64,000 nucleotides of DNA from Haloarcula amylovorans (GTDB lineage: Archaea > Halobacteriota > Halobacteria > Halobacteriales > Haloarculaceae). Position numbers and translations under genes: made by a program. Under the pieces are notes generated by a model. That model was not told the origin of the DNA. It did not search any database and saw only the letters and a program-made list of their open reading frames with translations. Of the stretch, positions 8,164 through 16,003 are shown piece by piece. The stretch's first letter is position 1, and each line of letters begins with the position of its first letter. The stretch covers positions 1-64,000 of the forward strand of contig NZ_SRIF01000001.1 in assembly GCF_004681185.1 (NCBI RefSeq), written 5' to 3'.

Positions 8164-9015
8164 ATGAATCACGTTCGATTGGCAACGCTGTTCGTGGGAC
8201 TGATGGTGGCACTGGCCGGCTGTACCGGCGGCGGACTCGTCTCCGACGGTGGGGTGACGGACGCCGACGGGTCGGCGAGTGATGGTGACGCAGGCAACGG
8301 CGGGGCCGGGGACGGCTCGGCCGCGGAAAGCGGACTCGACGTGACCGAGTCCGAGCGGCTCCTCAGCGAAGCGGGGAGCTTTACGGCTGAGTGGTCCTAC
8401 ACCGTGACCGACAGCAACGGAACCGAGTCCGCGGTTACCAATATGTACCTCGTGGACCTCGACAGGAACCGATCGGTGGAGCGGTTCGGGACGGTCGGTC
8501 CGGACTCGCAGATGGACTTCGAGACGTTCTACGCCGATGGGACGACCTACACGCGCTACGGCGACGGCGAGGAGGAGTTCTATCAGGTCGTCGAAGGGGC
8601 CGACGACACGTTCGGGTCGGCGCTGGCCCGCGGTTCCTTCGGCTACGAATCGGTCGAGGATGCGGAGTTCGTCGGGCAAGAGACCTTCGACGGCGTCACC
8701 GTCGACCGCTACGAGTACACCGACACCCAACTGTGGCGACAGTACGGAGCGAGTGCGTTCGGGAGTGACGAGAACGTCACGGTGACGGACTTCACTGTCG
8801 TCGTCCTCGTTGACGGGGACGGGCTGGCGCGCAAGACGCAGTGGACGCTTACCGGCGAGACCGACGACGGCAAGCCGGTCTCCGCAGCGTGGCACTACAC
8901 GCTGACTGGCGTCGGCGCGACGACCATTGAGGACCCCGAGTGGCTGGATACGGCTATTTCCCAGCAGGGTGCACGGGACTCAGCACGTATCGAACGCCCG
9001 GCGCGCGCTTCCTAA
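8164..9015 (+). CDS. Haloarchaeal lipoprotein of unknown function
   Basis: A 283-residue secreted lipoprotein: hydrophobic signal (residues 4-17), lipobox LAGC with Cys20, then a Gly/Asp/Ser-rich linker to about residue 55 and a beta-rich domain. Many haloarchaeal lipoproteins of this length and layout are annotated only as DUFs. GTG 8161 directly precedes ATG 8164; I take the ATG. The mature protein would be lipid-anchored outside the cytoplasmic membrane. Function is unknown; the alternating aromatic/acidic strands are compatible with a LolA/LppX-like carrier fold, which is inference only. Confidence 0.8.
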   Translation: MNHVRLATLFVGLMVALAGCTGGGLVSDGGVTDADGSASDGDAGNGGAGDGSAAESGLDVTESERLLSEAGSFTAEWSYTVTDSNGTESAVTNMYLVDLDRNRSVERFGTVGPDSQMDFETFYADGTTYTRYGDGEEEFYQVVEGADDTFGSALARGSFGYESVEDAEFVGQETFDGVTVDRYEYTDTQLWRQYGASAFGSDENVTVTDFTVVVLVDGDGLARKTQWTLTGETDDGKPVSAAWHYTLTGVGATTIEDPEWLDTAISQQGARDSARIERPARAS

Positions 9016-9348
9016 GGGGTCGCCGTGAGTGAGAAGCGTTCGTACGTCCCACGCGAGATTTTCGAGGTACGCGACGACGCCGGGGTCACAGGTCCCGGTT
9101 CGTCTGGCCTGTCGGTAATCGAAGAACAGCGCGACCGGCAGAACCGGCGTAGCGAACACGGAGACGACGGTGACGCCAAGCGAGGACGGGTGACCCGTGG
9201 GGACGAGCGCCCCCACCGCGAGCAAGAGCGTCCACAGGAGCGCCCCGTGGACGACGGTCGGTCGCCAGTTGTGGGTGGGGAGTTGCCCGCTTGTGGCCCC
9301 CACGTCGGGCCGCTCTCGCTCGGGCGAGTTCGACGATGAGCACGACAT
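8980..9348 (-). CDS. Small two-TM membrane protein
   Basis: A 122-residue protein starting at the ATG at 9348 (MSCSSSNSPE). It has two hydrophobic segments, about residues 33-52 (GALLWTLLLAVGALVP) and 56-76 (GVTVVSVFATPVLPVALFF), then a charged RQARR and a soluble tail. This layout is common for haloarchaeal two-helix proteins. Its last 36 bases overlap antisense the end of the lipoprotein gene, and it is divergent from the HTH_10 regulator at 9445. I cannot assign a function, and the overlap keeps confidence moderate. Confidence 0.55.
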   Translation of the reverse strand: MSCSSSNSPERERPDVGATSGQLPTHNWRPTVVHGALLWTLLLAVGALVPTGHPSSLGVTVVSVFATPVLPVALFFDYRQARRTGTCDPGVVAYLENLAWDVRTLLTHGDPLGSARRAFDTC

Positions 9349-9384
9349 ACACAGAGCCAGGCGGTCGGCGACCAAGGTCGCTCG

Positions 9385-9400
9385 TTCGGCACACGCCGAA
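9385..9400. promoter_or_regulatory. 16-bp inverted repeat, candidate operator of the HTH_10 gene
   Basis: TTCGGC-ACAC-GCCGAA, perfect 6-bp arms, 12 bases before the TATA box at 9413. A near-identical copy lies before the TFB gene (10247-10262). A transcription-factor site is the simplest reading. Confidence 0.5.
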
Positions 9401-9412
9401 ACTTTGGGGTGG

Positions 9413-9421
9413 ATATATATA
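9413..9421 (+). promoter_or_regulatory. TATA box of the HTH_10 gene
   Basis: ATATATATA, with a purine-rich BRE-like CGAAACTTT just upstream, 24 bases before the ATG at 9445. This predicts a leaderless transcript. Confidence 0.7.
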
Positions 9422-9444
9422 CTTCGGCGGGCTACGAGCGGGCA

Positions 9445-10230
9445 ATGCGAGAGTTCATCTTCACGATCGACTACGAGCGAGGGCTGGACCCGCTGATGGA
9501 CGTGTTCATCGACAACCCGGCGACCCACTCTCGGACCATCGCCTGTAACGTCACCACCGAGGGGATGTGGCGACTCGAACGCATCGCGGGCACCGAGGAC
9601 GCTCTCGAACGCTTAGACGACGTCTTCGACGGGCCAGTTCAGTGTACGGAGTGTATCGGCACCCGCGACTGTGACACCGAGTGGCACTACGAGGTAATCG
9701 CCGCCGAAGCGGGGAGTCGCACCGTCTACAGCTACCGGTCGGAGGCCGGCGATTGCCATTCTATCCCACGGCTGGCCATCGAACACGTCGGCAAGGGCGT
9801 CCTCTGTGAGACGGAACGGCGGGGCAGTCGCTGTGAGTGGCGGCTGCTCCTCTGCAGCGACGAGGGCGTCGACGACCTGTTCGGGGCGCTGGAGGCCGAA
9901 CTCCGGCCCGGACTCACCGTCGAGTTCCGACAGCTGGGTGACCCCTCCTACTGGACCGACGAGGCCGTAACGCTGGCGGAACTTCCGCCGGAACAGCAAG
10001 CGGCTGTCGAGGCGGCCGTCGAACACGGGTACTACCGCACCCCGCGGGACACCTCGCTGTCGGACCTCGCCGAGACGCTCGACATCTCCCGCTCGACCCT
10101 GCAGTACCGCCTCCAGCGGGCCGAAGCGTGGATCGTCCGTTCGTTTGTCACCCGGTCGATGGGGCCCGTCGAGGCCGACGAATCGGTGGCCGAGGGCTCT
10201 CGCCTCCGCGTCAGCCGTTCACGCGTGTGA
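9445..10230 (+). CDS. Bacterio-opsin activator-type HTH_10 transcription regulator
   Basis: A 261-residue regulator of the haloarchaeal bat-like family. The N-terminal half is a ligand/sensor-like domain with a Cys-rich stretch (CTECIGTRDC, about residues 66-75) that could bind metal or sense redox. The C-terminal HTH_10 runs from LPPEQQAAVEAAVEHGYY through LSDLAETLDISRSTLQYRLQRAE (about residues 175-230). The start at 9445 was chosen because the TATA box at 9413 leaves exactly the leaderless distance; an upstream in-frame ATG at 9409 would overlap the promoter. A palindrome in front of it recurs upstream of the TFB gene that follows, hinting that this protein regulates itself and the TFB. 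The signal sensed is unknown. Confidence 0.88.
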   Translation: MREFIFTIDYERGLDPLMDVFIDNPATHSRTIACNVTTEGMWRLERIAGTEDALERLDDVFDGPVQCTECIGTRDCDTEWHYEVIAAEAGSRTVYSYRSEAGDCHSIPRLAIEHVGKGVLCETERRGSRCEWRLLLCSDEGVDDLFGALEAELRPGLTVEFRQLGDPSYWTDEAVTLAELPPEQQAAVEAAVEHGYYRTPRDTSLSDLAETLDISRSTLQYRLQRAEAWIVRSFVTRSMGPVEADESVAEGSRLRVSRSRV

Positions 10231-10246
10231 GTGTCTAACACACTCC

Positions 10247-10262
10247 TTTGGCACATGCCGAA
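10247..10262. promoter_or_regulatory. Second copy of the inverted repeat, upstream of the TFB gene
   Basis: TTTGGC-ACAT-GCCGAA differs from the 9385 site at two positions only. It lies 17 bases after the HTH_10 stop codon and 76 bases before the TFB start. Confidence 0.45.
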
Positions 10263-10338
10263 CTAGACCTGATACGGGAAGCGGCCCTTCCCTAGAGTAC
10301 CTACGCGAGCGGTAGTCTTATCGCTCGCCTTCCTTACC

Positions 10339-11346
10339 ATGACCACACTCAGCACCTACGACGCCGACGAACGCGACAGCACCGTCGAGGAGGAGGAGAC
10401 GGAGCGCGGCGAGCACGTCTGCCCGGACTGTGGCGGCAACCTCACCCAGGACGGCACACGCGGCGAAACGGTGTGTGCCGACTGTGGACTGGTCGTCGAC
10501 GAAGACGCCATCGACCACGGGCCGGAGTGGCGCGCGTTCGACTCGGCCGAACGCGACCAGAAGTCCCGCGTGGGCGCGCCGACGACGAAACTGATGCACG
10601 ACGAGGGGCTCTCGACCAACATCGGCTGGCAGAACAAGGACGCCAACGGCAACTCCCTATCCTCGCGCCAGCGCGAGAAGATGCAGCGCCTTCGCACCTG
10701 GAACGAGCGCTTCCGCACCCGCGACCACAGCGAGCGCAATCTCAAGCAGGCGCTCGGTGAGATCGACCGCATGGGAAGCGCGCTCGGCGTCCCCGAGAGC
10801 GCTCGCGAGACGGCCGGCGTCGTCTACCGCCGCGCCCTGGACGAGGGACTGCTTCCGGGGCGCTCTATCGAGGGAATTGCTACGGCCTCGCTGTACGCGG
10901 CCATCCGGCAGACGAACCTGCCCCAGACCATCGACGACATGGTGGTCGTCAGCCGCGTCGACGAACAGGAGTTCACCCGCGCCTACCGCTACATCAACCG
11001 CGAACTCGCCTTAGAAATCGGACCGCCGGACCCCGCGAACTACCTCACCAAGTTCGTCTCGAAGGTCGACGCCAGCGACGAACTGGCGATGCAGGCTCGC
11101 GACCTCATCGAGACGGGCAAAGACGAGAACGTCCACAGCGGTAAGAGTCCCGTCGGCCTGGCCGCGGCCGCCATCTACGCCGCCGGACTGCTCGTCGACG
11201 AGGAACTCACGCAGGAGACGGTCAGCGAGGCCACCGACGTGAGTACGGTCACCATCCGTGACCGCTACCGAGAGCTGCTCGAAGCGTCGGCCGGCGGCGA
11301 CGCGGTCGAGACGAACGCGCCGTCCGGGTCGGGCGCGAGCGCCTGA
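10339..11346 (+). CDS. tfb: Transcription initiation factor IIB (TFB)
   Basis: A 335-residue archaeal TFB. The N-terminal zinc ribbon has C28, C31, C46 and C49, followed by a B-reader/linker (GPEWRAFDSAER, RVGAPTT). Two cyclin repeats follow, about residues 130-215 and 225-310, with signature stretches ARETAGVVYRRAL and SPVGLAAAAIYAAG. It recruits RNA polymerase to TBP-bound promoters. Haloarchaea encode several TFBs that steer different regulons; sequence does not show which this is. Its 5' region carries a palindrome shared with the preceding HTH_10 gene, so this TFB may be under that regulator's control. Confidence 0.95.
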   Translation: MTTLSTYDADERDSTVEEEETERGEHVCPDCGGNLTQDGTRGETVCADCGLVVDEDAIDHGPEWRAFDSAERDQKSRVGAPTTKLMHDEGLSTNIGWQNKDANGNSLSSRQREKMQRLRTWNERFRTRDHSERNLKQALGEIDRMGSALGVPESARETAGVVYRRALDEGLLPGRSIEGIATASLYAAIRQTNLPQTIDDMVVVSRVDEQEFTRAYRYINRELALEIGPPDPANYLTKFVSKVDASDELAMQARDLIETGKDENVHSGKSPVGLAAAAIYAAGLLVDEELTQETVSEATDVSTVTIRDRYRELLEASAGGDAVETNAPSGSGASA

Positions 11347-11414
11347 ACCGAAGGCGAAAACAGCGTCTCCCCCCACTCCGCGCCCTTTTTGTCGGGTGAC
11401 GCGGATACATCTGT

Positions 11415-12359
11415 ATGACAGGTTCGGGGTCGGGGAGGGGTGGCGGCGGCGCGGCCGATCTGTGGGGTGTCATCCTGAGCGTGGCTCTCGCGGTGATCGT
11501 CGCGTTCTCACCGCTCGTCGAGTGGCGACCCGCGGCTATCTTCGTCGGTCTCCCCTTCGTCCTCCTCGTTCCCGGCTACGCCCTCGTCTCGGCGGTCTTT
11601 CCCCGCGCAGGCGAGGCGGCACCGGGATCGTTTTCCGGGACCTCGTGGCTCGCCCGACTCGGCCTGAGCGTCGGCGGGAGCGTCGTCGCTATCGCCGTCG
11701 TCGGCGTCGTCCTCGATTTCACCGTCTGGGGGTTCCAGCGGACCGCCGTCCTCGCCGGGCTGTGTCTAGTGACGCTCGCGGCGACGGCCCTCGCGTTCTA
11801 CCGCCGTCGGCGAATCCCGGCGGACACCCGCGTCACCCTCCACTTCTCGACGGTTCGGTCACGGGCGAGACACGCCGTCGCGGGCGAGGGGGCTGTCGGC
11901 GTCCTGTTGACCGCCCTCGTCGTGGTCGCCGCGGTGGGCGCGGTCGGCGTCGTCGCACAGGACTCGATGCCGTCGGCGGACGTGACCGCGTTCTACGTCC
12001 TCGGCGAGAACGCCGCGGGCGACCTGCGTGCTGATAGCCAACCGAAACAGCTGACCGCCGGCGAACCGGCGACGGTCGGCATCGGCGTGGGCGTTCGCGG
12101 GCCAAAGGCGTTCGACGGGACCGTCGTCGGCCGCCTCGAACGGGTCAGCGTCGACGGCGACTCGGTCCGCGTCCGGCGGTCGCAGGAACTCGCTCGGTTT
12201 CCGGTGCAGGTCGGGGCCGGCGAGTCAGTCATCGAGCGACACACGATTCGACCATCGATGACCGGTGAACGCTTGCGTCTGACATATCGCTTGTACCGGG
12301 CTGGGGACCAATCGCCAGCCAGACAGGTACACGTCTGGACGACCGTTTCGGCGGCGTGA
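11415..12359 (+). CDS. DUF1616 membrane protein
   Basis: A 314-residue protein with an N-terminal membrane domain of about four helices (residues 15-55, 75-125, 160-185) and an extracytoplasmic beta-rich domain (about residues 190-314). The early PAAIFVGLPFVLLVPGYALVSAVFP is the hallmark of DUF1616. In other haloarchaea DUF1616 genes sit in protein N-glycosylation and surface-polysaccharide clusters; here a glycosyltransferase follows 117 bases downstream, which fits. Biochemical role is unknown. An AT element (TTTTT, 11388-11392) lies about 25 bases before the start. Confidence 0.85.
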   Translation: MTGSGSGRGGGGAADLWGVILSVALAVIVAFSPLVEWRPAAIFVGLPFVLLVPGYALVSAVFPRAGEAAPGSFSGTSWLARLGLSVGGSVVAIAVVGVVLDFTVWGFQRTAVLAGLCLVTLAATALAFYRRRRIPADTRVTLHFSTVRSRARHAVAGEGAVGVLLTALVVVAAVGAVGVVAQDSMPSADVTAFYVLGENAAGDLRADSQPKQLTAGEPATVGIGVGVRGPKAFDGTVVGRLERVSVDGDSVRVRRSQELARFPVQVGAGESVIERHTIRPSMTGERLRLTYRLYRAGDQSPARQVHVWTTVSAA

Positions 12360-12420
12360 ACGCGCGTTCGATGCCGGTACCTATATGACAGAGAACCACG
12401 TACGAGTGGTACGTAAACTG

Positions 12421-12455
12421 TCCGATAGTGAGCCATAACTGGCTGACGTATCGGA
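12421..12455 (+). promoter_or_regulatory. Imperfect stem-loop in the leader of the glycosyltransferase fusion gene
   Basis: TCCGATA (12421-12427) pairs with TATCGGA (12449-12455), and inside it AGCC (12431-12434) pairs with GGCT (12441-12444) around ATAACT. It ends 21 bases before the GTG start and is followed by GGGGAAGGGG, a possible ribosome-binding site. It could be an operator, a leader hairpin or the upstream gene's 3' structure. Confidence 0.35.
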
Positions 12456-12476
12456 TATCCGGGGAAGGGGAACTCA

Positions 12477-14294
12477 GTGGAAACAAGCGACGGGAACTCA
12501 GCAGAAGTAATACACGAAGCGGATGTCTCGGTGACGAAGTCCGTCGAGAGCATCGACGCCGACACGCGGCTCGTGACACTCTCGATGCGCTCTATGGCCG
12601 ACGAACCCGTGATGGTCTCGATCACCGATTCGGTTCCGGAGACACACGCGCTCACGTCGCTCGCTGGAGACGGGGCGGGAACTGACGAACGGACGACCGA
12701 CGAACGGACGGGCTACAGCGACGGGTCACTCGCCGTCGAGCAGGTCGCGCGACCGGGCGACCACGCCACGCTCGGCTATCTCGTTTGCGGGCCGTTTGAG
12801 ACGGAGCTGCCGACTCCGACAGTCAGGAGCGTCGTTCCAGTCACCGACGACGCGCAGTTACTCGCTGGGACGACTGTCGAGTGGATCGGGACTGACAGCA
12901 CGTCGACGCTCGACATCGAGTCGTCGTCTATTCCGGCGGTTTCCGACGAGGCACTGCCGCTACTACACCTTTCCGACGCCGGACCACCGGCAGCCGCGAG
13001 TGCGATGGCGGACGCCGCCGTCGGCGTCGTCCTCACGGCGACGAACGAGGACGCCGCCTACCGAACCGCCCTACGAGCGAGTCGGCGTGGGCACCCGGTG
13101 ATAGCGACGTACGCGGGTCTCGACGACGACGCGGAGGCACTCGACACGCTCGCGGACCTCGGCGCGAGCGTCCTCTCGCCGCCTCGCCAACGGGCCTCGC
13201 AGTCGGAACTCCACCGGGCGCTCTCCCAACACGCCAGAGAGCGTGGGATACCGGGAATCGTCCTCCAGACGCGAGACTGTCCGCGCATCGACTACGACCG
13301 AACGGCGCTGGCGTTCGAACGGGCCGACTACGACGTCGTCGCCATTCCCGAACAGTGGCGCGAGACCGACGACGGTCCCGCCGTCGTGGTAGCGATTCCG
13401 GCGTACAACGCTGCCGGCAGCATCGGTGACGTGGTCGAACGAGCCGACGCCTTCGCCGACGAAGTGCTTGTCATCGACGACGGCAGCCGGGACGAGACGG
13501 GGACTCGCGCCCGCGAAGCCGGTGCGACCGTCGTCGTCCACGACCGCAACCGCGGCTACGGCGGGGCGCTCAAGACGGCGTTTCGGGAGGCCGCCGCGCG
13601 CGACGCGGCCCACCTCGTCGTCATCGACGCTGACGGCCAACACGACCCGGCGGACATCCCCCTCCTCGTCGAGACCCAGAGCCGCGACGACGCCGACGTG
13701 GTCATCGGCAGCCGATACGTGGGCGAGTCCCGGACGAAGATTCCGTTCGTCCGTTCGCTCGGCCTGTCGGTCATCAACGACCTCACCAACCTCAGCCTCG
13801 GCAACCTCCGACCGAGCGGGTGGGTTCAGGACACACAGAGTGGCTACCGGGCTTACAGCAGACGCGCCGTCCGGTCGCTCGCGGCGGACCCGACCATCGG
13901 CGACAACATGGGTGCGAGCACCGACATCCTCTATCACGCTCACCGAAATCGTCTGAGCGTCGCCGAGGTGGGGACGACCATCTCCTACGACGTGGAGAAC
14001 TCCAGTACGCAGGGGTCGCTCTCGCACGGGCTCGACCTGGTCCGCAACATCGTCTGGACCGTCGAGTACGGCCGCCCGCTGCTCATCGTCGGCGTTCCGG
14101 GCGCTGTCACCACGCTACTGGGTGTGAGCGTCACGCTCTTGCTGGTCGCGCAGTTCGTCGAGATGGGGACGCTGTACCCCATCCAACTCGGCACCGCCAT
14201 CCTGTTCGGTATCGGCGGGCTCCTGCTCTGTATCACGGCGCTGATGATGCACGTCCTCAACGGCCACCCCTCGCTCAGACGGTTAGAGCGATGA
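12477..14294 (+). CDS. Multidomain family 2 glycosyltransferase (dolichyl-phosphate mannosyltransferase-like) with novel N-terminal domains
   Basis: A 605-residue protein in three parts. Residues about 12-125 form a beta-rich domain seen at the N-terminus of several haloarchaeal proteins (VTKSVESIDADTRLVTLSM). Residues about 170-285 look alpha/beta (VGVVLTATNEDAAYRTALRA, HPVIATYAGL). Residues about 300-520 are a GT2 domain with VVVAIPAYNAAGSI and the nucleotide/metal motif DADGQHD (near 383). Two C-terminal transmembrane helices follow (about 535-560 and 570-595). The GT2 part resembles Dpm1/AglD-type enzymes that load sugar onto dolichol phosphate at the cytoplasmic membrane face. GTG 12477 is the only start that keeps the N-terminal domain. 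It belongs to the surface-glycan cluster. Confidence 0.85.
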   Translation: METSDGNSAEVIHEADVSVTKSVESIDADTRLVTLSMRSMADEPVMVSITDSVPETHALTSLAGDGAGTDERTTDERTGYSDGSLAVEQVARPGDHATLGYLVCGPFETELPTPTVRSVVPVTDDAQLLAGTTVEWIGTDSTSTLDIESSSIPAVSDEALPLLHLSDAGPPAAASAMADAAVGVVLTATNEDAAYRTALRASRRGHPVIATYAGLDDDAEALDTLADLGASVLSPPRQRASQSELHRALSQHARERGIPGIVLQTRDCPRIDYDRTALAFERADYDVVAIPEQWRETDDGPAVVVAIPAYNAAGSIGDVVERADAFADEVLVIDDGSRDETGTRAREAGATVVVHDRNRGYGGALKTAFREAAARDAAHLVVIDADGQHDPADIPLLVETQSRDDADVVIGSRYVGESRTKIPFVRSLGLSVINDLTNLSLGNLRPSGWVQDTQSGYRAYSRRAVRSLAADPTIGDNMGASTDILYHAHRNRLSVAEVGTTISYDVENSSTQGSLSHGLDLVRNIVWTVEYGRPLLIVGVPGAVTTLLGVSVTLLLVAQFVEMGTLYPIQLGTAILFGIGGLLLCITALMMHVLNGHPSLRRLER

Positions 14295-14369
14295 CGGGAA
14301 CAGCTAAGCGCTCGGCGAGACTGGTCGCCGATACGATGGAAACTCACGTCGACCGGGTGGTGAACGCCC

Positions 14370-15023
14370 GTGGATAGCTCCGCACACGCCGCGGCCGGCG
14401 GTCGCCTCCGCGACCGATTCGGCGAGCGCAACCCGGTACCGCTGTTCGCCGTCCTCGGCGTCGCCCTGTTGGCCGCCGGCGTCGCCGTCCCCGACTTCGA
14501 GACGCTCCTGTTCGCGTGGGGCGGCACCGCCCTGTTCACCGCGTTCCTCCTCCAGTTCGTCACGCGGACGGCGACACTGCCCGCCGCAGTGACGACGGAC
14601 GTCCACACGACGATGGCCCGCAATTCTCGCCGTCTCACGGGCGGCGGTTCGTCTCGCTACGTTCCCGAAGACGGGTCGGTGACGCTCGCCGTCGACGGCT
14701 CCGAGCGCCGGCTCGACCCGGTTGGCGCGCGCTTGCTTGCAGCCCGCGGAGACGCCTCCGACGCGACGGCTGAGGAGTGGCTGCCGGTGCTCGTCGACGT
14801 GCTCGTCAACGACCTCGAACTCGTCGGACACGCCAGCGCGGTGCCAGTCGAGAACGGTGTCGAAGTGACCGTCACCGACAGCCGCGTCGGCACGGACGAA
14901 CTGTTCGACCACCCCGTCGTCTCCGTGCTGGGGGTCGGTCTCGCTCGCGTCGTCGGCGGCCCGGTTCAAGTCGAACCGGTCATTGACGGCGAGCAGTTGG
15001 TCGTCACCTGCCGCTTCGAGTGA
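14370..15023 (+). CDS. Haloarchaeal two-TM protein of unknown function
   Basis: A 217-residue protein starting with GTG. Two adjacent transmembrane helices lie at about residues 22-40 (PVPLFAVLGVALLAAGVAV) and 46-64, followed by a soluble, probably cytoplasmic domain of about 140 residues rich in Val and acidic residues. I recognise no enzyme motif. It lies 75 bases after the glycosyltransferase on the same strand and may be co-transcribed. It is likely a lineage-specific membrane protein. Confidence 0.75.
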   Translation: MDSSAHAAAGGRLRDRFGERNPVPLFAVLGVALLAAGVAVPDFETLLFAWGGTALFTAFLLQFVTRTATLPAAVTTDVHTTMARNSRRLTGGGSSRYVPEDGSVTLAVDGSERRLDPVGARLLAARGDASDATAEEWLPVLVDVLVNDLELVGHASAVPVENGVEVTVTDSRVGTDELFDHPVVSVLGVGLARVVGGPVQVEPVIDGEQLVVTCRFE

Positions 15024-15059
15024 CGGACGGGGTTTCCGAAAGTCGATTGCTGCGACCGC

Positions 15060-15332
15060 TCACAGCGATGCGATAAACTTCTCCAGCGTGCGGAGCGCGA
15101 CCAGTGCGACGAAGACGACCGCGCCGACCATCAGCGGCCAGCGGAGTCGCGTGCGCCAGTGCGGTGTGGCATGGACCGGACCGGTCAGCGCGGTCAGGAG
15201 CACGAGACCGACGAACGAGCAGACGAAGACGTATTCGAGCGTCAGCGCGCCGACGGTCGCCAGTAGCGCGATACCGAGCAGCGTCCAGCTGACGTGGGCA
15301 TACAGGAAGCGACGCTGGCGCGGTGTCGTCAT
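15060..15332 (-). CDS. Small membrane protein, three TM helices
   Basis: A 90-residue hydrophobic protein with helices at about residues 12-30 (HVSWTLLGIALLATVGAL), 32-50 and 65-84, and basic residues (TTPRQRR) at the N-terminus, suggesting that end is cytoplasmic. The codon pattern is normal for the region. No family recognised. It is the only minus-strand gene in this stretch and converges on the 14370 gene. Confidence 0.65.
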   Translation of the reverse strand: MTTPRQRRFLYAHVSWTLLGIALLATVGALTLEYVFVCSFVGLVLLTALTGPVHATPHWRTRLRWPLMVGAVVFVALVALRTLEKFIASL

Positions 15333-15429
15333 CGACCGCCGCTACGCTGGGCGAGTGCATAATTACGTGGGGTCCGGGAGCCGCCGCAGCGCCGTCTTGA
15401 AGGTGTTCCGTCGCATCCGTTCGATAGCC

Positions 15430-15948
15430 ATGTTCCCGTGGACCCACGCCGCCTTCGGCTACGCCCTCCTCCTCGTCCTCGCCGTGGCCCTCTCCCGGCG
15501 CGTCTCACGGGCGGAACTGCTCGCGGTCGTGGTCGGGACCCAACTCCCGGACCTCGTCGACAAACCGCTCGCGTGGTGGTTCAACGTCCTCCCTTCTGGG
15601 CGGTCGCTCGCCCACTCGCTGGTCGTCGCCGTCCCGCTCTTGGTCCTCGTCCTCGCGGTCGCGTGGTATCGCTCGCACCCGGCGGTCGGCGCGGCGTTCG
15701 CACTCGGGTACGCCAGCCACCTGCTCGGCGATACGTACGTCGAACTCCTCTACTGGCGCACGGAGGACCTCTCCTTCCTCCTCTACCCGTTCCTGCCGGC
15801 GTATCCCTACGACGACGGGATCGGGTTCGGCGAGTTCCTCAGCGCCATCGAGGTGACGACGCCCCTCTTGCTCGGGTTAGCAGTCGCCGTCGTCGCCGGG
15901 TTGGGCTTTCTCGTCCACTTCCTGCGTGCCCCGTGGCTACCGGAATGA
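15430..15948 (+). CDS. YdjM/DUF457-like membrane-bound metal-dependent hydrolase family protein
   Basis: A 172-residue membrane protein with the conserved polar residues of this family inside or near helices: H6 (PWTHAAFGY), D41 and D44 (LPDLVDKP), H62 (LAHSL), H97 and D101 (ASHLLGD). The start at ATG 15430 is clear because the family opens with a short M-x-x-x-THxxxG segment, although the frame stays open upstream. The family is named after sequence similarity to metal-dependent hydrolases; substrates are mostly unknown, and envelope roles are proposed. Confidence 0.82.
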   Translation: MFPWTHAAFGYALLLVLAVALSRRVSRAELLAVVVGTQLPDLVDKPLAWWFNVLPSGRSLAHSLVVAVPLLVLVLAVAWYRSHPAVGAAFALGYASHLLGDTYVELLYWRTEDLSFLLYPFLPAYPYDDGIGFGEFLSAIEVTTPLLLGLAVAVVAGLGFLVHFLRAPWLPE

Positions 15949-16003
15949 GTTTTTCTCCCGTCGCACCAGCGGCTATTTACCCACCGCTCGCGCAGGGGAG
16001 GCC

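Noticed and set aside
14983..15429. Longer N-terminus for the YdjM-like protein
   Set aside because: It runs over an opposing membrane-protein gene and is compositionally different; the family start MFPWTH is at 15430.
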